From: Limnohabitans sp. Bal53 | GTDB taxonomy: Bacteria; Pseudomonadota; Gammaproteobacteria; Burkholderiales; Burkholderiaceae_C | Assembly (NCBI RefSeq): GCF_003063355.1 | Contig: NZ_NESH01000001.1 | Span: 558,001-622,000 of the forward strand | Direction: 5' to 3' | DNA length: 64,000 bases | In this document: positions 27,626 through 37,328 of the stretch, piece by piece | Numbering within the stretch: the first letter of the stretch is position 1 | Layout: every line of letters starts with the position of its first letter | Made by a program: the position numbers and the translations under genes | The notes under the pieces: model-generated | What the model was told of the DNA's origin: nothing | Seen by the model: only the letters and a program-made list of their open reading frames with translations | Database searches by the model: none

Positions 27626-28810
27626 TTACTTCATGGGGCAATCTTTGACATAGGCATCGCCATGGTTGGTCAAAATGGGTTGTCCAACAATGCGGTTCAC
27701 CAATCGGCCTTGGCCATCCTTGACAATCTCACGCAGGTAATAGTTCTGGATCGGGTACTGGTTGGTGTTGAATCGGAAATCACCGCGCACCGAATTGAAC
27801 TTGACCGTCTTGAGCGTTTTGATCATCGCCTCTTTGTCTTCGATCTTGCCGTTGGCCGCACGCACAGCGGCATCAATCAACAAAGCGGTGTCGTAGCCTT
27901 GGGCTGCGTACAAAGTCGGCAGGCGCTTGTATTCCTTCTCGAACTCGGCCACAAATTTCTTGTTGGCTTCGTTGGGCAAGTCCATGGCCCAGTGCGACGT
28001 GTCAAACACACCCAACATGTCGTTGCCCACAGCCCGGATCACGTCCTGGTCGGCGCCAAAACCGGGCTGAATCAAGCGGGTGTCCTTGTTCAGACCAGCG
28101 GCCATGAACTGCTTGATGAAATTGATGCCCATGCCCCCAGGCAGGAACGTATAGACCACTTCGGGCTTGGCGGCGCGGATCTCGGCCAATTCGGCCGAAT
28201 AATCGAGTTGCCCCAGCTTGGTATAGACCTCGCCTGAGACACTGCCTTTGTAAAAACGTTTGAAACCCGCCAAGGAGTCCTTGCCAGCTTGATAGTTGGG
28301 TGCCAGCAGGTAAGCCGACTTGACCTTCAAGTTGGTGGCGTACTGACCAGCAGCCTCATGGTAGGCATCGTTGGGCCAAGACACCGCAAAGAAGTAGGGG
28401 GTGCACTGCGCACCCGCGATGGGCGAAGGTGCGGCATTGGGGCTGAGGTAAATGGTTTTACCGTTCACCGCCTCGGGCAAACCGGCCAACATGATGTTGG
28501 AAAACACCACACCCGTCAGAAAGTCCACCTTGTCGCGCTTGACGTAACGCTCAAACAGTTGCTTGCCCACATCGGGTTTAAATTGGTCATCCGAGATCGA
28601 CACATCCGCTGGCAGGCCACCGAGTTTGCCGCCATTGAGTTTCACGGCCAGCATGAAGGCATCCCGAATGTCGACGCCCAAAGCGGCCGAAGGACCGGAC
28701 AGGGTGCTGACAAAACCGATTTTGACTTTATCTGCAGCCCAGGCAGGGGTGCTGGCCAAGGCCGCCAAAACAGAGGCCGTCAACAAACTTTTGATCACCG
28801 GATAACGCAT
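27626..28810 (-). CDS. livK: ABC transporter substrate-binding protein, LivK type
   Basis: A periplasmic binding protein of 394 residues. The signal peptide is about 1-25 (LLTASVLAALASTPAWA, then AD). The mature N-terminus KVKIGFVSTLSGPSAALG is the leucine/isoleucine/valine-binding fold, and further conserved blocks include DDQFKPDVGKQ and AAQGYDTALLIDAA. Close family members are annotated for branched-chain amino acids, but many next to aromatic catabolic genes bind benzoate- or hydroxybenzoate-type acids. It is the first gene of livKHMGF. The 110-bp gap upstream holds an A-rich stretch and weak hairpins but no gene. Confidence 0.92.
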   Translation of the reverse strand: MRYPVIKSLLTASVLAALASTPAWAADKVKIGFVSTLSGPSAALGVDIRDAFMLAVKLNGGKLGGLPADVSISDDQFKPDVGKQLFERYVKRDKVDFLTGVVFSNIMLAGLPEAVNGKTIYLSPNAAPSPIAGAQCTPYFFAVSWPNDAYHEAAGQYATNLKVKSAYLLAPNYQAGKDSLAGFKRFYKGSVSGEVYTKLGQLDYSAELAEIRAAKPEVVYTFLPGGMGINFIKQFMAAGLNKDTRLIQPGFGADQDVIRAVGNDMLGVFDTSHWAMDLPNEANKKFVAEFEKEYKRLPTLYAAQGYDTALLIDAAVRAANGKIEDKEAMIKTLKTVKFNSVRGDFRFNTNQYPIQNYYLREIVKDGQGRLVNRIVGQPILTNHGDAYVKDCPMK

Positions 28811-28920
28811 GAATGACTCCTGGCAAAACCATCAAAAAAAGAAAAAGTCCCCTAACCGAGGGCTTTCTTGATTCTGTGCCGGAATTCACCCCTACATAAA
28901 TGGGGGTTTACCCTTTTGCT

Positions 28921-29403
28921 TCACTCCCCGCCCAGCTCCAAGCGGTTGGGTTGGCGTTTTTCGATGGCAAAGCGCAGCAAAGCCGCTGTGCGGAAAACAC
29001 CGTGTGCAAACTTGCCGTAGGGCAAGGTCAAGAACAAAGCCATCAACGCACCCAAGTGCACCGCCAACATCAAAGGCATGGCCGCCGTTGCGCCCAGCAG
29101 CCACAGCAGCAAACCCGTCACGCTGACCAGGAACAACAGATGGCGAAATCGTGCGGCGGCGCGTATTGGCAGGCATGCAGGAAGGCAAGCGCCGCAGTTG
29201 TGACACAGATTGGCCATGTAGTGGATGTCGGCCTTACCAAACTCCAGCCGCCGCGTCATGACCGGGAACACCGCACAAAAACCCGCGCAGTAGCGGCAGC
29301 CGTTGCAGATTTGCATCTGCCGGGCCAATTCGGCATCGGGCGCGGTTATCTCACCGCGTGCGAGTGCACGGGCATCGCGCGTCAAGGCTTCAAGCGTTTG
29401 CAT
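28921..29403 (-). pseudogene. tcuB: TcuB-like iron-sulfur membrane protein, internally deleted
   Basis: A 160-residue product. The N-terminal part has two cysteine clusters typical of Tcu[12 protein letters not shown] and [11 protein letters not shown]. It then jumps to the family's last membrane segments ([21 protein letters not shown]) and the terminal block [21 protein letters not shown]. Intact TcuB is about 370-390 residues with several helices in between, so some 200 residues are missing in frame. TcuB passes electrons from TcuA-bound FADH2 to the quinone pool during tricarballylate oxidation; this version lacks most of its membrane domain. Its start overlaps the tcuA remnant by 14 nt. 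Confidence 0.8.
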
Positions 29404-30154
29404 GAGGCGCTCCTTCCTTTTGGGCTTGAACGGCTTTGGTCGCCTGCTCACCTGCAATGCGGCCAAAGGCCGTGCCAATCGTCATGTTCACCCCGACGGT
29501 GTATCCCTTGCCCAGCACATTGACCGCCATCATTTCACCCGCCACAAACAGGTTGGGGCTGGGCTGGTTGTTGAAGCGCACAGCAGTGGTCTCATCGGTT
29601 TTTAATCCCAAATAGGTGAAAGTCACGCCAGGCCTGACGGCATAGGCGCAACAAGGCGCGGTGTCCAGCGGCCTGGCCCAGTGGTTTTTGACGGGTATGA
29701 CCCCTTCGGTGTGGCAGTCGTCCAACGCCGTGTGGTCAAACGTGCCTTCGCGGCAAGCGGCGTTGTAATCGTTCAGGGTTTGCATGAAGGTCGCTTCATC
29801 CAAGCCAAGCTTGCGGGCCAGCTCGGGCAGACTCTTGGCCTGCGTGCCCTCAAACACTGGCGGCATGAAGCGGCCCACCGCCTTGGCATCGATGATGGAA
29901 TACGCCACCTGCCCCGGCTGTTGCGCCACCAAACGGCCCCAGATCGCGTAGCGCTTGGGCCAGAAGTCTTTACCCTCGTCGTAAAAACGTCGCGCCTCGC
30001 GGTTGACCACCAAGCCCAAAGACATGCAGTCAATGCGGGTACAAATGCCGCCGTCGTACAAGGGCGCTCGAGCGTCAATCGCCACCATGTGCGCCTGCGT
30101 CGGATCGTCGATGCGATCAGCCCCCTGTTCCAGCAAGTGCGGGCGGTCATGCAT
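29390..30154 (-). pseudogene. tcuA: TcuA-like FAD-dependent tricarballylate dehydrogenase, C-terminal remnant
   Basis: The C-terminal half (about 250 residues) of an FAD_binding_2 family dehydrogenase: LGLVVNREARRFYDEGKDFWP, VRPGVTFTYLGLKTD and the FAD-site block AGEMMAVNVLGKGYTVGVNM (partial). The N-terminal GxGxxG dinucleotide fold that every full-length member (about 450-490 residues) needs is absent. The frame is open only back to about 30230 and shows no family sequence there. TcuA oxidises tricarballylate to cis-aconitate. Together with the broken tcuR and tcuB around it, this is a decayed operon. The ATG at 30154 is only the first in frame. Confidence 0.8.
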
Positions 30155-30816
30155 TCGCGCCGCACACTGCCATCGGGCAGCTTGTGCATGACCGAAGCGG
30201 CCACAAAACGGTCCCCGTCCAATTCAGGGGCTGCTCTTTGAGTTGGGCCATGCGCAAAGCCGTCGGCACGCCAGGCTTGATGGCGTGCCGTGCACTGATC
30301 AGGAAAATATCCTCCTCAATCAGCGGCAGCACACTCCAGCGCCTAGCTGCCTGCAAGGATTGGCCACCCGCCATCGGCAAATCAAACAGCACCGCCAAAT
30401 CCAGCTGCCGTGCATTGAGCATGGTCGACAAATGGCCCGACAAACTCTCGACCATGTGCAGGCGCACATCCGGATAGCGCTCTCGAATGGCCTGCATCAA
30501 GGGCAAACCTAAAACCGCCGCCGTGGTGGGGGCCAGGCCCACGCTCGCTGTGCCCGTCAAGCGAGCCTGCTGAGCAGCTCGTATGGCCTGCTCCGCATGG
30601 CGCAGCGTGAACTGCGCCTTTGTGAAAAAAGCCACGCCTGCCTCAGTGGGCGTCACGCCTTGGGCGGCGTTGCAAAAGGCGAGTGCACAACTCGCCTTCC
30701 AAACGGGTGATTTGCTGGCTCAAGGCAGACTGCACCAGGTTCAAATCCAACGCGGCGCGGCTGATACTGCCCAGCTCCACCACCCGCACAAAATAACGCA
30801 GTTGCCTCAGTTCCAT
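30147..30816 (-). pseudogene. tcuR: TcuR-like LysR regulator, frameshifted and truncated
   Basis: From the ATG at 30816 a LysR helix-turn-helix reads normally (ELRQLRYFVRVVELGSISRA, SALSQQITRLEGEL). It leaves frame after RLLQR at about 30658-30670, where ten bases stand in place of nine or twelve. The rest (TPTEAGVAFFTKAQFTLRHA onward) continues in another frame as an effector domain to LKEQPLNW. It then ends in unrelated residues about 100 codons short of the normal end, where the tcuA remnant begins. It starts 4 nt after the TehA-like gene. It is non-functional as written unless the shift is a sequencing error, which would not repair the missing C-terminus. Confidence 0.82.
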
Positions 30817-30820
30817 GGTG

Positions 30821-31849
30821 TCAGCCGCCTGCGGTTTGAGTTGGGTCTGCACCCACATTGGGCAACGGTGCAGGCCCTTCGGGCTGCAACAGCCGCCCCT
30901 GAATCAAGCCGCGTAAGGTCGCCAGCAACAAAGTGCCAATGACCCCCGTAACGCACCAGAGCCAAACCCCGGCCAGCCAGTGCGCCAGGCCAGGCGCTGG
31001 CGTCAAGTGCAAGCCCAGCGCCGCCGAGGCCGCCAAGGGAAAAGACATCCCCCAAAAAGGCATGCCAAAAGGTTGCTGCAGGCAGCGCTTGAGCACTGTG
31101 AAAGACAGCGCCGTGAAAAACAAAGCCACGCCCGACAACATGTGCACCACCAAGTCAGGTGCACCCAAGGCATGTCCCGACAAGGCCAGCACCGAAGGCG
31201 GCGCGATCATGATGAAAGTGGTCGGCAACAGCCGCTGCGGCCACAAGCCCCACATGCCAATGCGCACCCAAACCAGCGCCAAGGCCACCGGCCAGAGTAC
31301 CGCCGCCAGCCCGTATTGCGCAGCCGCCCACACCGGGTGCCCCAAGCTTGTTCCAGCCAGTGCGGGCAACACATTACCCACCACAGGAATGAACAAGGCG
31401 GGGGTGATCGCCGGCCAAAAATCCTGCCCTGTCAGACCCGGCTGCAGCCAACGCCCAACCACACCCAAAGTGGCCAGCAACAAACCCGTTGCGCCCAGCA
31501 TCCACAACGCATCGGCCCACAGGCTGTAACCCTGGTGCACCACCCACACCGTGGGCAATAACACCAACGAGGACGGGAGTGCCGCCACAAACACATGCCT
31601 CAGAGGATGCCGCGCGTCCGCCAGCAAATCCGCCGGGTGCCGCACCAGCCGCCACACCTGGCCCAGCAACAACAGCAACAACACCCCCGCAGCCACAACG
31701 CCCAGCCCCTGCGACACCTGCAGCGCCACAGACCCCGAATGGGGCACGGCACGCGCCCAGGCCAGCGACAAACCGCACAGGCCCATGACCATGGCAAACC
31801 AGGCAAAACCCAGGTGCTGCACGGAGGATGCGGGCGCTTGTTCGGTCAT
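30821..31849 (-). CDS. TehA/SLAC1-family (TDT) anion channel or transporter
   Basis: A 342-residue membrane protein with about ten helices. It starts LGFAWFAMVMGLCGLSLAW, the TDT-family first helix, and has ITPALFIPVVGNVLPAL near 150 and WGMSFPLAASAAL near 265. Relatives include tellurite-resistance TehA, plant SLAC1 anion channels and yeast malate permease; C4-dicarboxylate or inorganic anion flux is plausible but unproven. I used the ATG at 31849. It lies 4 nt upstream of the broken tcuR gene, so it may once have belonged with that carboxylate locus. Confidence 0.85.
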   Translation of the reverse strand: MTEQAPASSVQHLGFAWFAMVMGLCGLSLAWARAVPHSGSVALQVSQGLGVVAAGVLLLLLLGQVWRLVRHPADLLADARHPLRHVFVAALPSSLVLLPTVWVVHQGYSLWADALWMLGATGLLLATLGVVGRWLQPGLTGQDFWPAITPALFIPVVGNVLPALAGTSLGHPVWAAAQYGLAAVLWPVALALVWVRIGMWGLWPQRLLPTTFIMIAPPSVLALSGHALGAPDLVVHMLSGVALFFTALSFTVLKRCLQQPFGMPFWGMSFPLAASAALGLHLTPAPGLAHWLAGVWLWCVTGVIGTLLLATLRGLIQGRLLQPEGPAPLPNVGADPTQTAGG

Positions 31850-31864
31850 AGGCAAATCGGGTCG

Positions 31865-31894
31865 TTAAAAAACCCGTGGGGTGAGCCACGGGTT
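31865..31894 (-). terminator. rho-independent terminator after ssb
   Basis: The perfect inverted repeat AACCCGTGG / CCACGGGTT (31871-31879 and 31886-31894) has a 6-nt loop. On the minus strand it is followed by TTTTTT. It lies 24 nt beyond the ssb stop and separates ssb from the TehA-like gene. Confidence 0.9.
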
Positions 31895-31917
31895 GGGGCT
31901 TGGAACTGCGTCCGGAT

Positions 31918-32421
31918 TTAGAAGGGGATGTCGTCGTCCATGTCGTCAAAGTTGCTGGCTGCTGGTTTGGGCGCAGCGGCCGGGCGCTGAGCGGGCGCAG
32001 CCGCTGGTCGCGCAGGAGCCTGGCGAGGCGCATACCCGCCACCGCCACCACCGCTGCCGCCATCTTCGGACGGTCCGCCCATACCTTGGCGGCTGCCCAG
32101 CATCTGCATGCTGTCGGCGCGGATGTCGGTGGCGTACTTTTCAACGCCGTTTTTGTCGGTGTACTTGCGGGTGCGCAAGCTGCCTTCCACATACACCTGG
32201 CTGCCTTTGCGCAGGTACTGGCCAGCAATCTCGGCGAGCTTGGCAAAAAAGCTGATGCTGTGCCACTCGGTGGCCTCGCGCATCTCGCCCGTGGCCTTGT
32301 CCTTGTAACGGTCGGTGGTGGCCACGCGGATGCTGGTGACCGCATCGCCCGAGGGCAGGTAGCGGGTTTCGGGGTCGGCACCCAAGTTGCCGACGATGAT
32401 GACTTTGTTGACGGATGCCAT
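31918..32421 (-). CDS. ssb: single-stranded DNA-binding protein
   Basis: A 167-residue SSB. The OB fold covers 1-110, with [21 protein letters not shown] at the start (shown in part) and [21 protein letters not shown] near 53-73. A glycine-, alanine- and proline-rich linker at about 115-155 follows. The acidic tail DDDIPF binds partner proteins of replication and repair. It follows the MFS gene by 78 nt on the same strand and is ended by a strong terminator. The uvrA/MFS/ssb neighbourhood is typical of Comamonadaceae. Confidence 0.97.
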   Translation of the reverse strand: MASVNKVIIVGNLGADPETRYLPSGDAVTSIRVATTDRYKDKATGEMREATEWHSISFFAKLAEIAGQYLRKGSQVYVEGSLRTRKYTDKNGVEKYATDIRADSMQMLGSRQGMGGPSEDGGSGGGGGGYAPRQAPARPAAAPAQRPAAAPKPAASNFDDMDDDIPF

Positions 32422-32499
32422 GAAAACTCCTCGATAGATCCACCAATTATGGGGCCATTCCGGCTCGTTCAGGGCTGATGGCGAACCCTGCCCCGCCCC

Positions 32500-33687
32500 T
32501 CAGGCCGCCTGGCCAACGGGGGCAGCACGACCGGGCGTTTGCATGGGCCAGGCCACCCACAGCCACACCAGCAAGGCCAGGCCGCAACACAAAAACAGCA
32601 CCGGGCTGCCCCAGGACTTGACCAGCCAGCCGCCCAAAAGCCCACCGGCAAAAAAACCCAGCGATTGCAGTGTGTTGTAGACCCCCATGGCCGTGCCGCG
32701 CATGGCCCGGGGCGCGATGCGCGAAGCCAGACTCGGCTGCGTCGCCTCCAGGGCATTGAAGCCGCAGAAAAACACCAGCAGCAGCAACGCCATCGCGCTC
32801 AGGCTGGTGGTGCCGGCCGACTGCACCAGCAAACCCGCCTCCACCAACGCCATCAAAGCAATCGATAAGAGAAAAACTTTCTTCAGGTGTCCACGGCGCT
32901 CCATAGCGAACACCACACCCAAAAACAAAAACGACAGCAACACCGCCGGCAGATACACCTGCCAGTGCTGCGCCGTCTGCAAACCCGCCTGCACCAGCAA
33001 GGCCGGCACCGACACCCACATGGCCAGCTGCACCGCGTGCAAGACAAACACACCCACATTCAGGCGCATCAGGTCGGCGTGGGCCAACACATCACGCAGT
33101 CGCCCGCGGCCCTGCCCCAGCATCGGCTCTGGCGCAGGGGGTGCCCCCCAAATGACCACCCCCACACCCAACAGGGCCAGCACACCCGTGAGCCAAAACA
33201 GGCCGGACAAACCAATCCAGGCCGTGAGCAAGGGCGACACCACCAAGGACAGCGCGAACATCAAACCGATGCTGCCACCCACCAAGGCCATGGCTTTGGT
33301 GCGTACCTCGTCCCGCGTCAGGTCGGCCAACAAGGCCGTCACCGCCGCAGACACCGCCCCCGCCCCCTGCAGGCTGCGCCCAATCAGCAAACCGGTCAAG
33401 TCGGTGGCCGCTGCCGCCCAAAAGCTGCCCAAGGCAAAGATGACCAAGCCCAGCACAATGACGCGCTTGCGCCCCAAGCGGTCCGAGGCCACGCCAAAGG
33501 GCAATTGCAGCAAGCCCTGCGTCAGGCCATAAATGCCCATGGCCAGGCCCAGCCACACCGGGTCTTCACCTCCAGGGTAGCGGCGCGCCTCCAGGGCAAA
33601 AACGGGTAAAACCAAAAACAAACCCAGCATGCGCAGCGAAAAAATGCTGGCCAGCGAGGCGCTGGCACGGCGCTCGATGGGCGTCAT
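32500..33687 (-). CDS. MFS transporter
   Basis: A major facilitator protein of about 395 residues from the ATG at 33687 ([20 protein letters not shown]). A GTG at 33729 would add 14 residues. Twelve hydrophobic helices are evident, and the MFS loop motif is GVASDRLGRKRVIV at about 65-78. Relatives beside ssb and uvrA in this order are annotated as YajR-type or drug efflux carriers, without known substrate. It is divergent from uvrA, which starts 148 nt away. Confidence 0.88.
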   Translation of the reverse strand: MTPIERRASASLASIFSLRMLGLFLVLPVFALEARRYPGGEDPVWLGLAMGIYGLTQGLLQLPFGVASDRLGRKRVIVLGLVIFALGSFWAAAATDLTGLLIGRSLQGAGAVSAAVTALLADLTRDEVRTKAMALVGGSIGLMFALSLVVSPLLTAWIGLSGLFWLTGVLALLGVGVVIWGAPPAPEPMLGQGRGRLRDVLAHADLMRLNVGVFVLHAVQLAMWVSVPALLVQAGLQTAQHWQVYLPAVLLSFLFLGVVFAMERRGHLKKVFLLSIALMALVEAGLLVQSAGTTSLSAMALLLLVFFCGFNALEATQPSLASRIAPRAMRGTAMGVYNTLQSLGFFAGGLLGGWLVKSWGSPVLFLCCGLALLVWLWVAWPMQTPGRAAPVGQAA

Positions 33688-33834
33688 GCGCAAAGCGTCA
33701 GCAGCGGAATAAGTTGAAGTATCGGCCACAAAAGAACTCAAAAAGCCCCAAAACGGGTAAATGCAAAAGCCGAATTGTCCCTGATTGGCGGGCCCCAGCG
33801 CCCCGCAAGAGGTCAAAGGGGATAATCAAAGGTT

Positions 33835-36795
33835 TTGCTGATCTGGCTGCCCCACGTGAAATTTGCCGACCCTTCTCTCTTGCCCGACGAACCCGAATCC
33901 GCGCGGTATCTGGCCTCAGCGCTGAGGCAGACCCACATCAGCGTGCGCGGGGCGCGCACGCACAACCTCAAAAATATCGACCTCGACATCCCGCGCAACC
34001 AGCTGGTGGTGATCACTGGGCTGTCAGGCTCGGGCAAGTCGAGCCTGGCTTTTGACACGCTGTACGCCGAAGGCCAGCGCCGTTATGTAGAAAGCCTGTC
34101 GGCCTATGCCCGGCAGTTTTTGCAGCTGATGGACAAGCCCGATGTGGACCTGATCGAGGGCTTGTCGCCCGCGATTTCCATCGAACAAAAAGCCACCAGC
34201 CACAACCCGCGCTCCACCGTGGGCACCGTGACCGAGATCCACGACTACCTGCGCCTGCTGTACGCCCGCGCGGGCACGCCCTACTGCCCCGACCACAACC
34301 TGCCCCTGCAAGCGCAGACCGTGAGCCAAATGGTGGACACCGTGCTGGCCCTGCCCGATGACACCAAGCTGATGATCCTCGCGCCGATTGCGCGTGAGAA
34401 AAAAGGCGAGTTTGAAAAAGTCTTCGAGCAAATGCAGGCCCTGGGCTATGTGCGCTTTCGCATCAATGGCCAGACGGTGGAGGTGGAAGACCTGCCCACA
34501 CTCAAGAAAACCGAGAAGCACAACATCGACGTGGTGGTGGACCGCATCAAGGTCCGATCTGAGGAGGACGCCAAAGCCAGAGACGCCCTGCGACAGCGCC
34601 TGGCCGAGAGCTTTGAAGCCGCGCTGCACTTGGCCGAATTTCGCGCTGTGGCACTCGAAATGGACACGGGCAAAGAACACCTGTTCAACGCCAAGTTCTC
34701 ATGCCCGGTGTGCACTTATTCCATCAGCGAGCTGGAACCGCGCTTGTTCTCGTTCAATTCGCCCATGGGCGCGTGCCCGACTTGCGACGGCATTGGCAGC
34801 ATGGCGTTTTTTGACCCGGAGCGGGTCGTCGCCTTCCCTTCGCTCAGTTTGGCCAGTGGCGCCATCAAGGGCTGGGACCGGCGCAACGGCTTTTACTTCA
34901 GCATGCTCGAAAGCCTGGCCAAGCATTACCAGTTCGACATCGAAACCCCGTTTGAGAAACTCACACCTAAGCACCAACAAGTTTTGCTGCACGGCTCGGG
35001 CGATGAAGAAATCAAGTTCAGCTACACCATGGAGTCCGGCGCCTCGCAGGGCAAGAAGGTCAGCAAGAAGCACCCGTTTGAAGGAATCATCCCCAACATG
35101 ACGCGGCGCTACCGGGAGACCGACTCGGCCGTGGTGCGCGAAGACCTGGCGCGTTACCGCAACATACAAGCCTGCACCAGCTGCCACGGCACGCGCTTGC
35201 GGCGCGAGGCGCGACATGTGCGCATTGGCGAAGGCGATCAGGCCCGCGCCATTTACGAGATCAGCCACATCACCCTGGGCGAATCGCAGCAGTATTTTCA
35301 GGGCCTGAAAATGCACGGGGCCAAGGCCGAGATCGCCGACAAGGTGGTTCGCGAGATCGCGCTGCGCCTGAAGTTTTTGAACGATGTGGGCCTGAATTAT
35401 TTGAGCCTGGACCGCAGCGCCGACACCCTGAGTGGCGGCGAATCGCAGCGCATCCGGCTGGCCAGCCAGATCGGATCAGGGCTGACTGGCGTGATGTATG
35501 TGCTGGACGAGCCCAGCATCGGATTGCACCAGCGCGACAACGACCGCCTGATCGGCACGCTGCAACACCTGCGCGACATTGGCAACAGTGTGCTGGTGGT
35601 CGAACACGACGAAGACATGATCCGCGTGGCCGACCACGTCATCGACATGGGACCGGGTGCTGGCGTGCACGGTGGGCGCGTGATGGCGCAAGGCACTTGC
35701 GCCGACATTTTGGCAGCGCCCGACTCGGTCACCGGCCAATACATGTCGGGTCGCAAAAAGATCGAGATCCCCAAACGCCACAAGGCGGGCAAGGACTGCA
35801 TCGAGATCATTGGGGCCAGTGGCAACAACCTGAAAAACGTGAATGTGAAATTCCCCGTCGGTCTGCTGACCTGCGTGACGGGTGTATCCGGCTCAGGCAA
35901 ATCCACCTTGGTCAACGACACGCTCTACACCGCCGCCGCACACCAGATCCACCGAGCGCACGACGAAGCAGCAGCCCACGAAGAGATCAAAGGGCTGGAG
36001 CATTTCGACAAGGTCATCAACGTCGACCAGTCGCCCATTGGCCGCACGCCCCGCAGCAACCCCGCCACCTACACGGGCCTGTTCACCCACATCCGCGAGC
36101 TGATGGCCGAGGTACCTGCTGCACGCGAACGCGGCTACGGCCCGGGGCGTTTCAGCTTCAACGTGAGTGCATCGTCGGGTGGTGGCCGCTGCGAAGCTTG
36201 CCAAGGCGACGGCATGGTGAAAGTGGAGATGCACTTTTTGCCCGATGTGTACGTGCCCTGCGACGTGTGCCACGGCATGCGCTACAACCGCGAAACGCTG
36301 GAAGTGCAATACAAAGGCCAGAACATCGCGCAGATCCTGAACATGACGGTGGAAGCTGCGCACCAGTTCTTCAGCGCCGTGCCCAACATCGCGCGCAAGT
36401 TGCAAACGCTGCTCGACGTGGGCTTGACTTACATTCGTCTCGGCCAAAGCGCCACAACACTCTCGGGCGGGGAAGCGCAACGCGTCAAGCTCGCGCTGGA
36501 GCTGTCCAAACGCGACACGGGCCGCACGCTGTACATCTTGGACGAACCCACCACTGGCCTGCACTTTGCCGACATCGATTTGCTCCTCAAGGTGCTGCAC
36601 CAGCTGCGCAACGCGGGCAACACCATCGTCATCATCGAGCACAACCTCGACGTGATCAAAACCGCCGACTGGTTGATTGACATGGGCCCTGAAGGCGGCG
36701 CAGGCGGCGGCACCGTGCTGGGCGAAGGCACGCCCGAGCAACTGGCCAAAAACAAGGCCAGCTTCACGGGCCACTATTTGGCGCGATTGCTTTGA
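33835..36795 (+). CDS. uvrA: excinuclease ABC subunit A
   Basis: The DNA-damage recognition ATPase of nucleotide excision repair, about 980 residues. There are two ABC modules: Walker [10 protein letters not shown] near 62-70 and GVSGSGKST in the second half; signatures [12 protein letters not shown] and [12 protein letters not shown]. Zinc fingers are CPVC...CPTC and CEAC...CDVC. The start is unclear. No ATG precedes the conserved [16 protein letters not shown] at 33835 or GTG at 33856 are the candidates, with poor ribosome sites. I give the longer form. The C-terminus ends at LARLL, as usual. It is divergent from the MFS gene. Confidence 0.95.
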   Translation: MLIWLPHVKFADPSLLPDEPESARYLASALRQTHISVRGARTHNLKNIDLDIPRNQLVVITGLSGSGKSSLAFDTLYAEGQRRYVESLSAYARQFLQLMDKPDVDLIEGLSPAISIEQKATSHNPRSTVGTVTEIHDYLRLLYARAGTPYCPDHNLPLQAQTVSQMVDTVLALPDDTKLMILAPIAREKKGEFEKVFEQMQALGYVRFRINGQTVEVEDLPTLKKTEKHNIDVVVDRIKVRSEEDAKARDALRQRLAESFEAALHLAEFRAVALEMDTGKEHLFNAKFSCPVCTYSISELEPRLFSFNSPMGACPTCDGIGSMAFFDPERVVAFPSLSLASGAIKGWDRRNGFYFSMLESLAKHYQFDIETPFEKLTPKHQQVLLHGSGDEEIKFSYTMESGASQGKKVSKKHPFEGIIPNMTRRYRETDSAVVREDLARYRNIQACTSCHGTRLRREARHVRIGEGDQARAIYEISHITLGESQQYFQGLKMHGAKAEIADKVVREIALRLKFLNDVGLNYLSLDRSADTLSGGESQRIRLASQIGSGLTGVMYVLDEPSIGLHQRDNDRLIGTLQHLRDIGNSVLVVEHDEDMIRVADHVIDMGPGAGVHGGRVMAQGTCADILAAPDSVTGQYMSGRKKIEIPKRHKAGKDCIEIIGASGNNLKNVNVKFPVGLLTCVTGVSGSGKSTLVNDTLYTAAAHQIHRAHDEAAAHEEIKGLEHFDKVINVDQSPIGRTPRSNPATYTGLFTHIRELMAEVPAARERGYGPGRFSFNVSASSGGGRCEACQGDGMVKVEMHFLPDVYVPCDVCHGMRYNRETLEVQYKGQNIAQILNMTVEAAHQFFSAVPNIARKLQTLLDVGLTYIRLGQSATTLSGGEAQRVKLALELSKRDTGRTLYILDEPTTGLHFADIDLLLKVLHQLRNAGNTIVIIEHNLDVIKTADWLIDMGPEGGAGGGTVLGEGTPEQLAKNKASFTGHYLARLL

Positions 36796-36848
36796 TGGCG
36801 CCGCTTGCCCTTATTTTTTCTAACCACTTTTGATTTTTTGAGACCCCT

Positions 36849-37238
36849 ATGAAAACCCTGATCCGTGCTTTTTTCCGAACCCTGCGCATCGTGCTCGGCC
36901 CCGTCATGCTGCTCAAAGAACGCCTGACGCGGCCCGCCGCCATTGAGCGAGTTCCTGCTGCACAAAGCGCCGTGGACTTGCAATGCCAAAGCCTGGTGCT
37001 TTACCAATTCAGCACTTGCCCTTTTTGCATCAAGGTACGCCAGGAAATGCACCGCTTGGCTTTGCCGATTGAGCTGCGCGACTCACAAAACAACAGCGCC
37101 CACCGCAGCGAACTGCAGCAAGGCAGCGGCGGCACCCAAGTGCCCTGCTTGAAAATCACCGACAGCAACGGCCAAACCCGCTGGCTCAAAGAATCGTCCG
37201 CCATCGTGGCTTATTTTCGCGAGCGCTTTGCGGCCTGA
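36849..37238 (+). CDS. membrane-anchored glutaredoxin-like protein
   Basis: A 129-residue protein. An N-terminal hydrophobic segment (about 8-22) with basic flanks looks like a membrane anchor. A glutaredoxin/GST N-terminal thioredoxin fold follows from about 48, with the redox motif CPFC at 57-60 and the cis-proline block TQVPCL near 99. It ends with a glutathione-binding-like ESSAIVAYFRERF. It probably handles thiol reduction at the inner membrane; the partner is unknown. It follows uvrA by 53 nt with A/T-rich spacer and no terminator, so read-through is possible. Confidence 0.82.
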   Translation: MKTLIRAFFRTLRIVLGPVMLLKERLTRPAAIERVPAAQSAVDLQCQSLVLYQFSTCPFCIKVRQEMHRLALPIELRDSQNNSAHRSELQQGSGGTQVPCLKITDSNGQTRWLKESSAIVAYFRERFAA

Positions 37239-37328
37239 TGCCTCTGCGATCTGATGGCCCAACCTGCGTGAAACCCTGTCATTTGCAAGTCGCCTTCAAG
37301 TCCGACATGCCAGATTGAAAAGCAGTCC

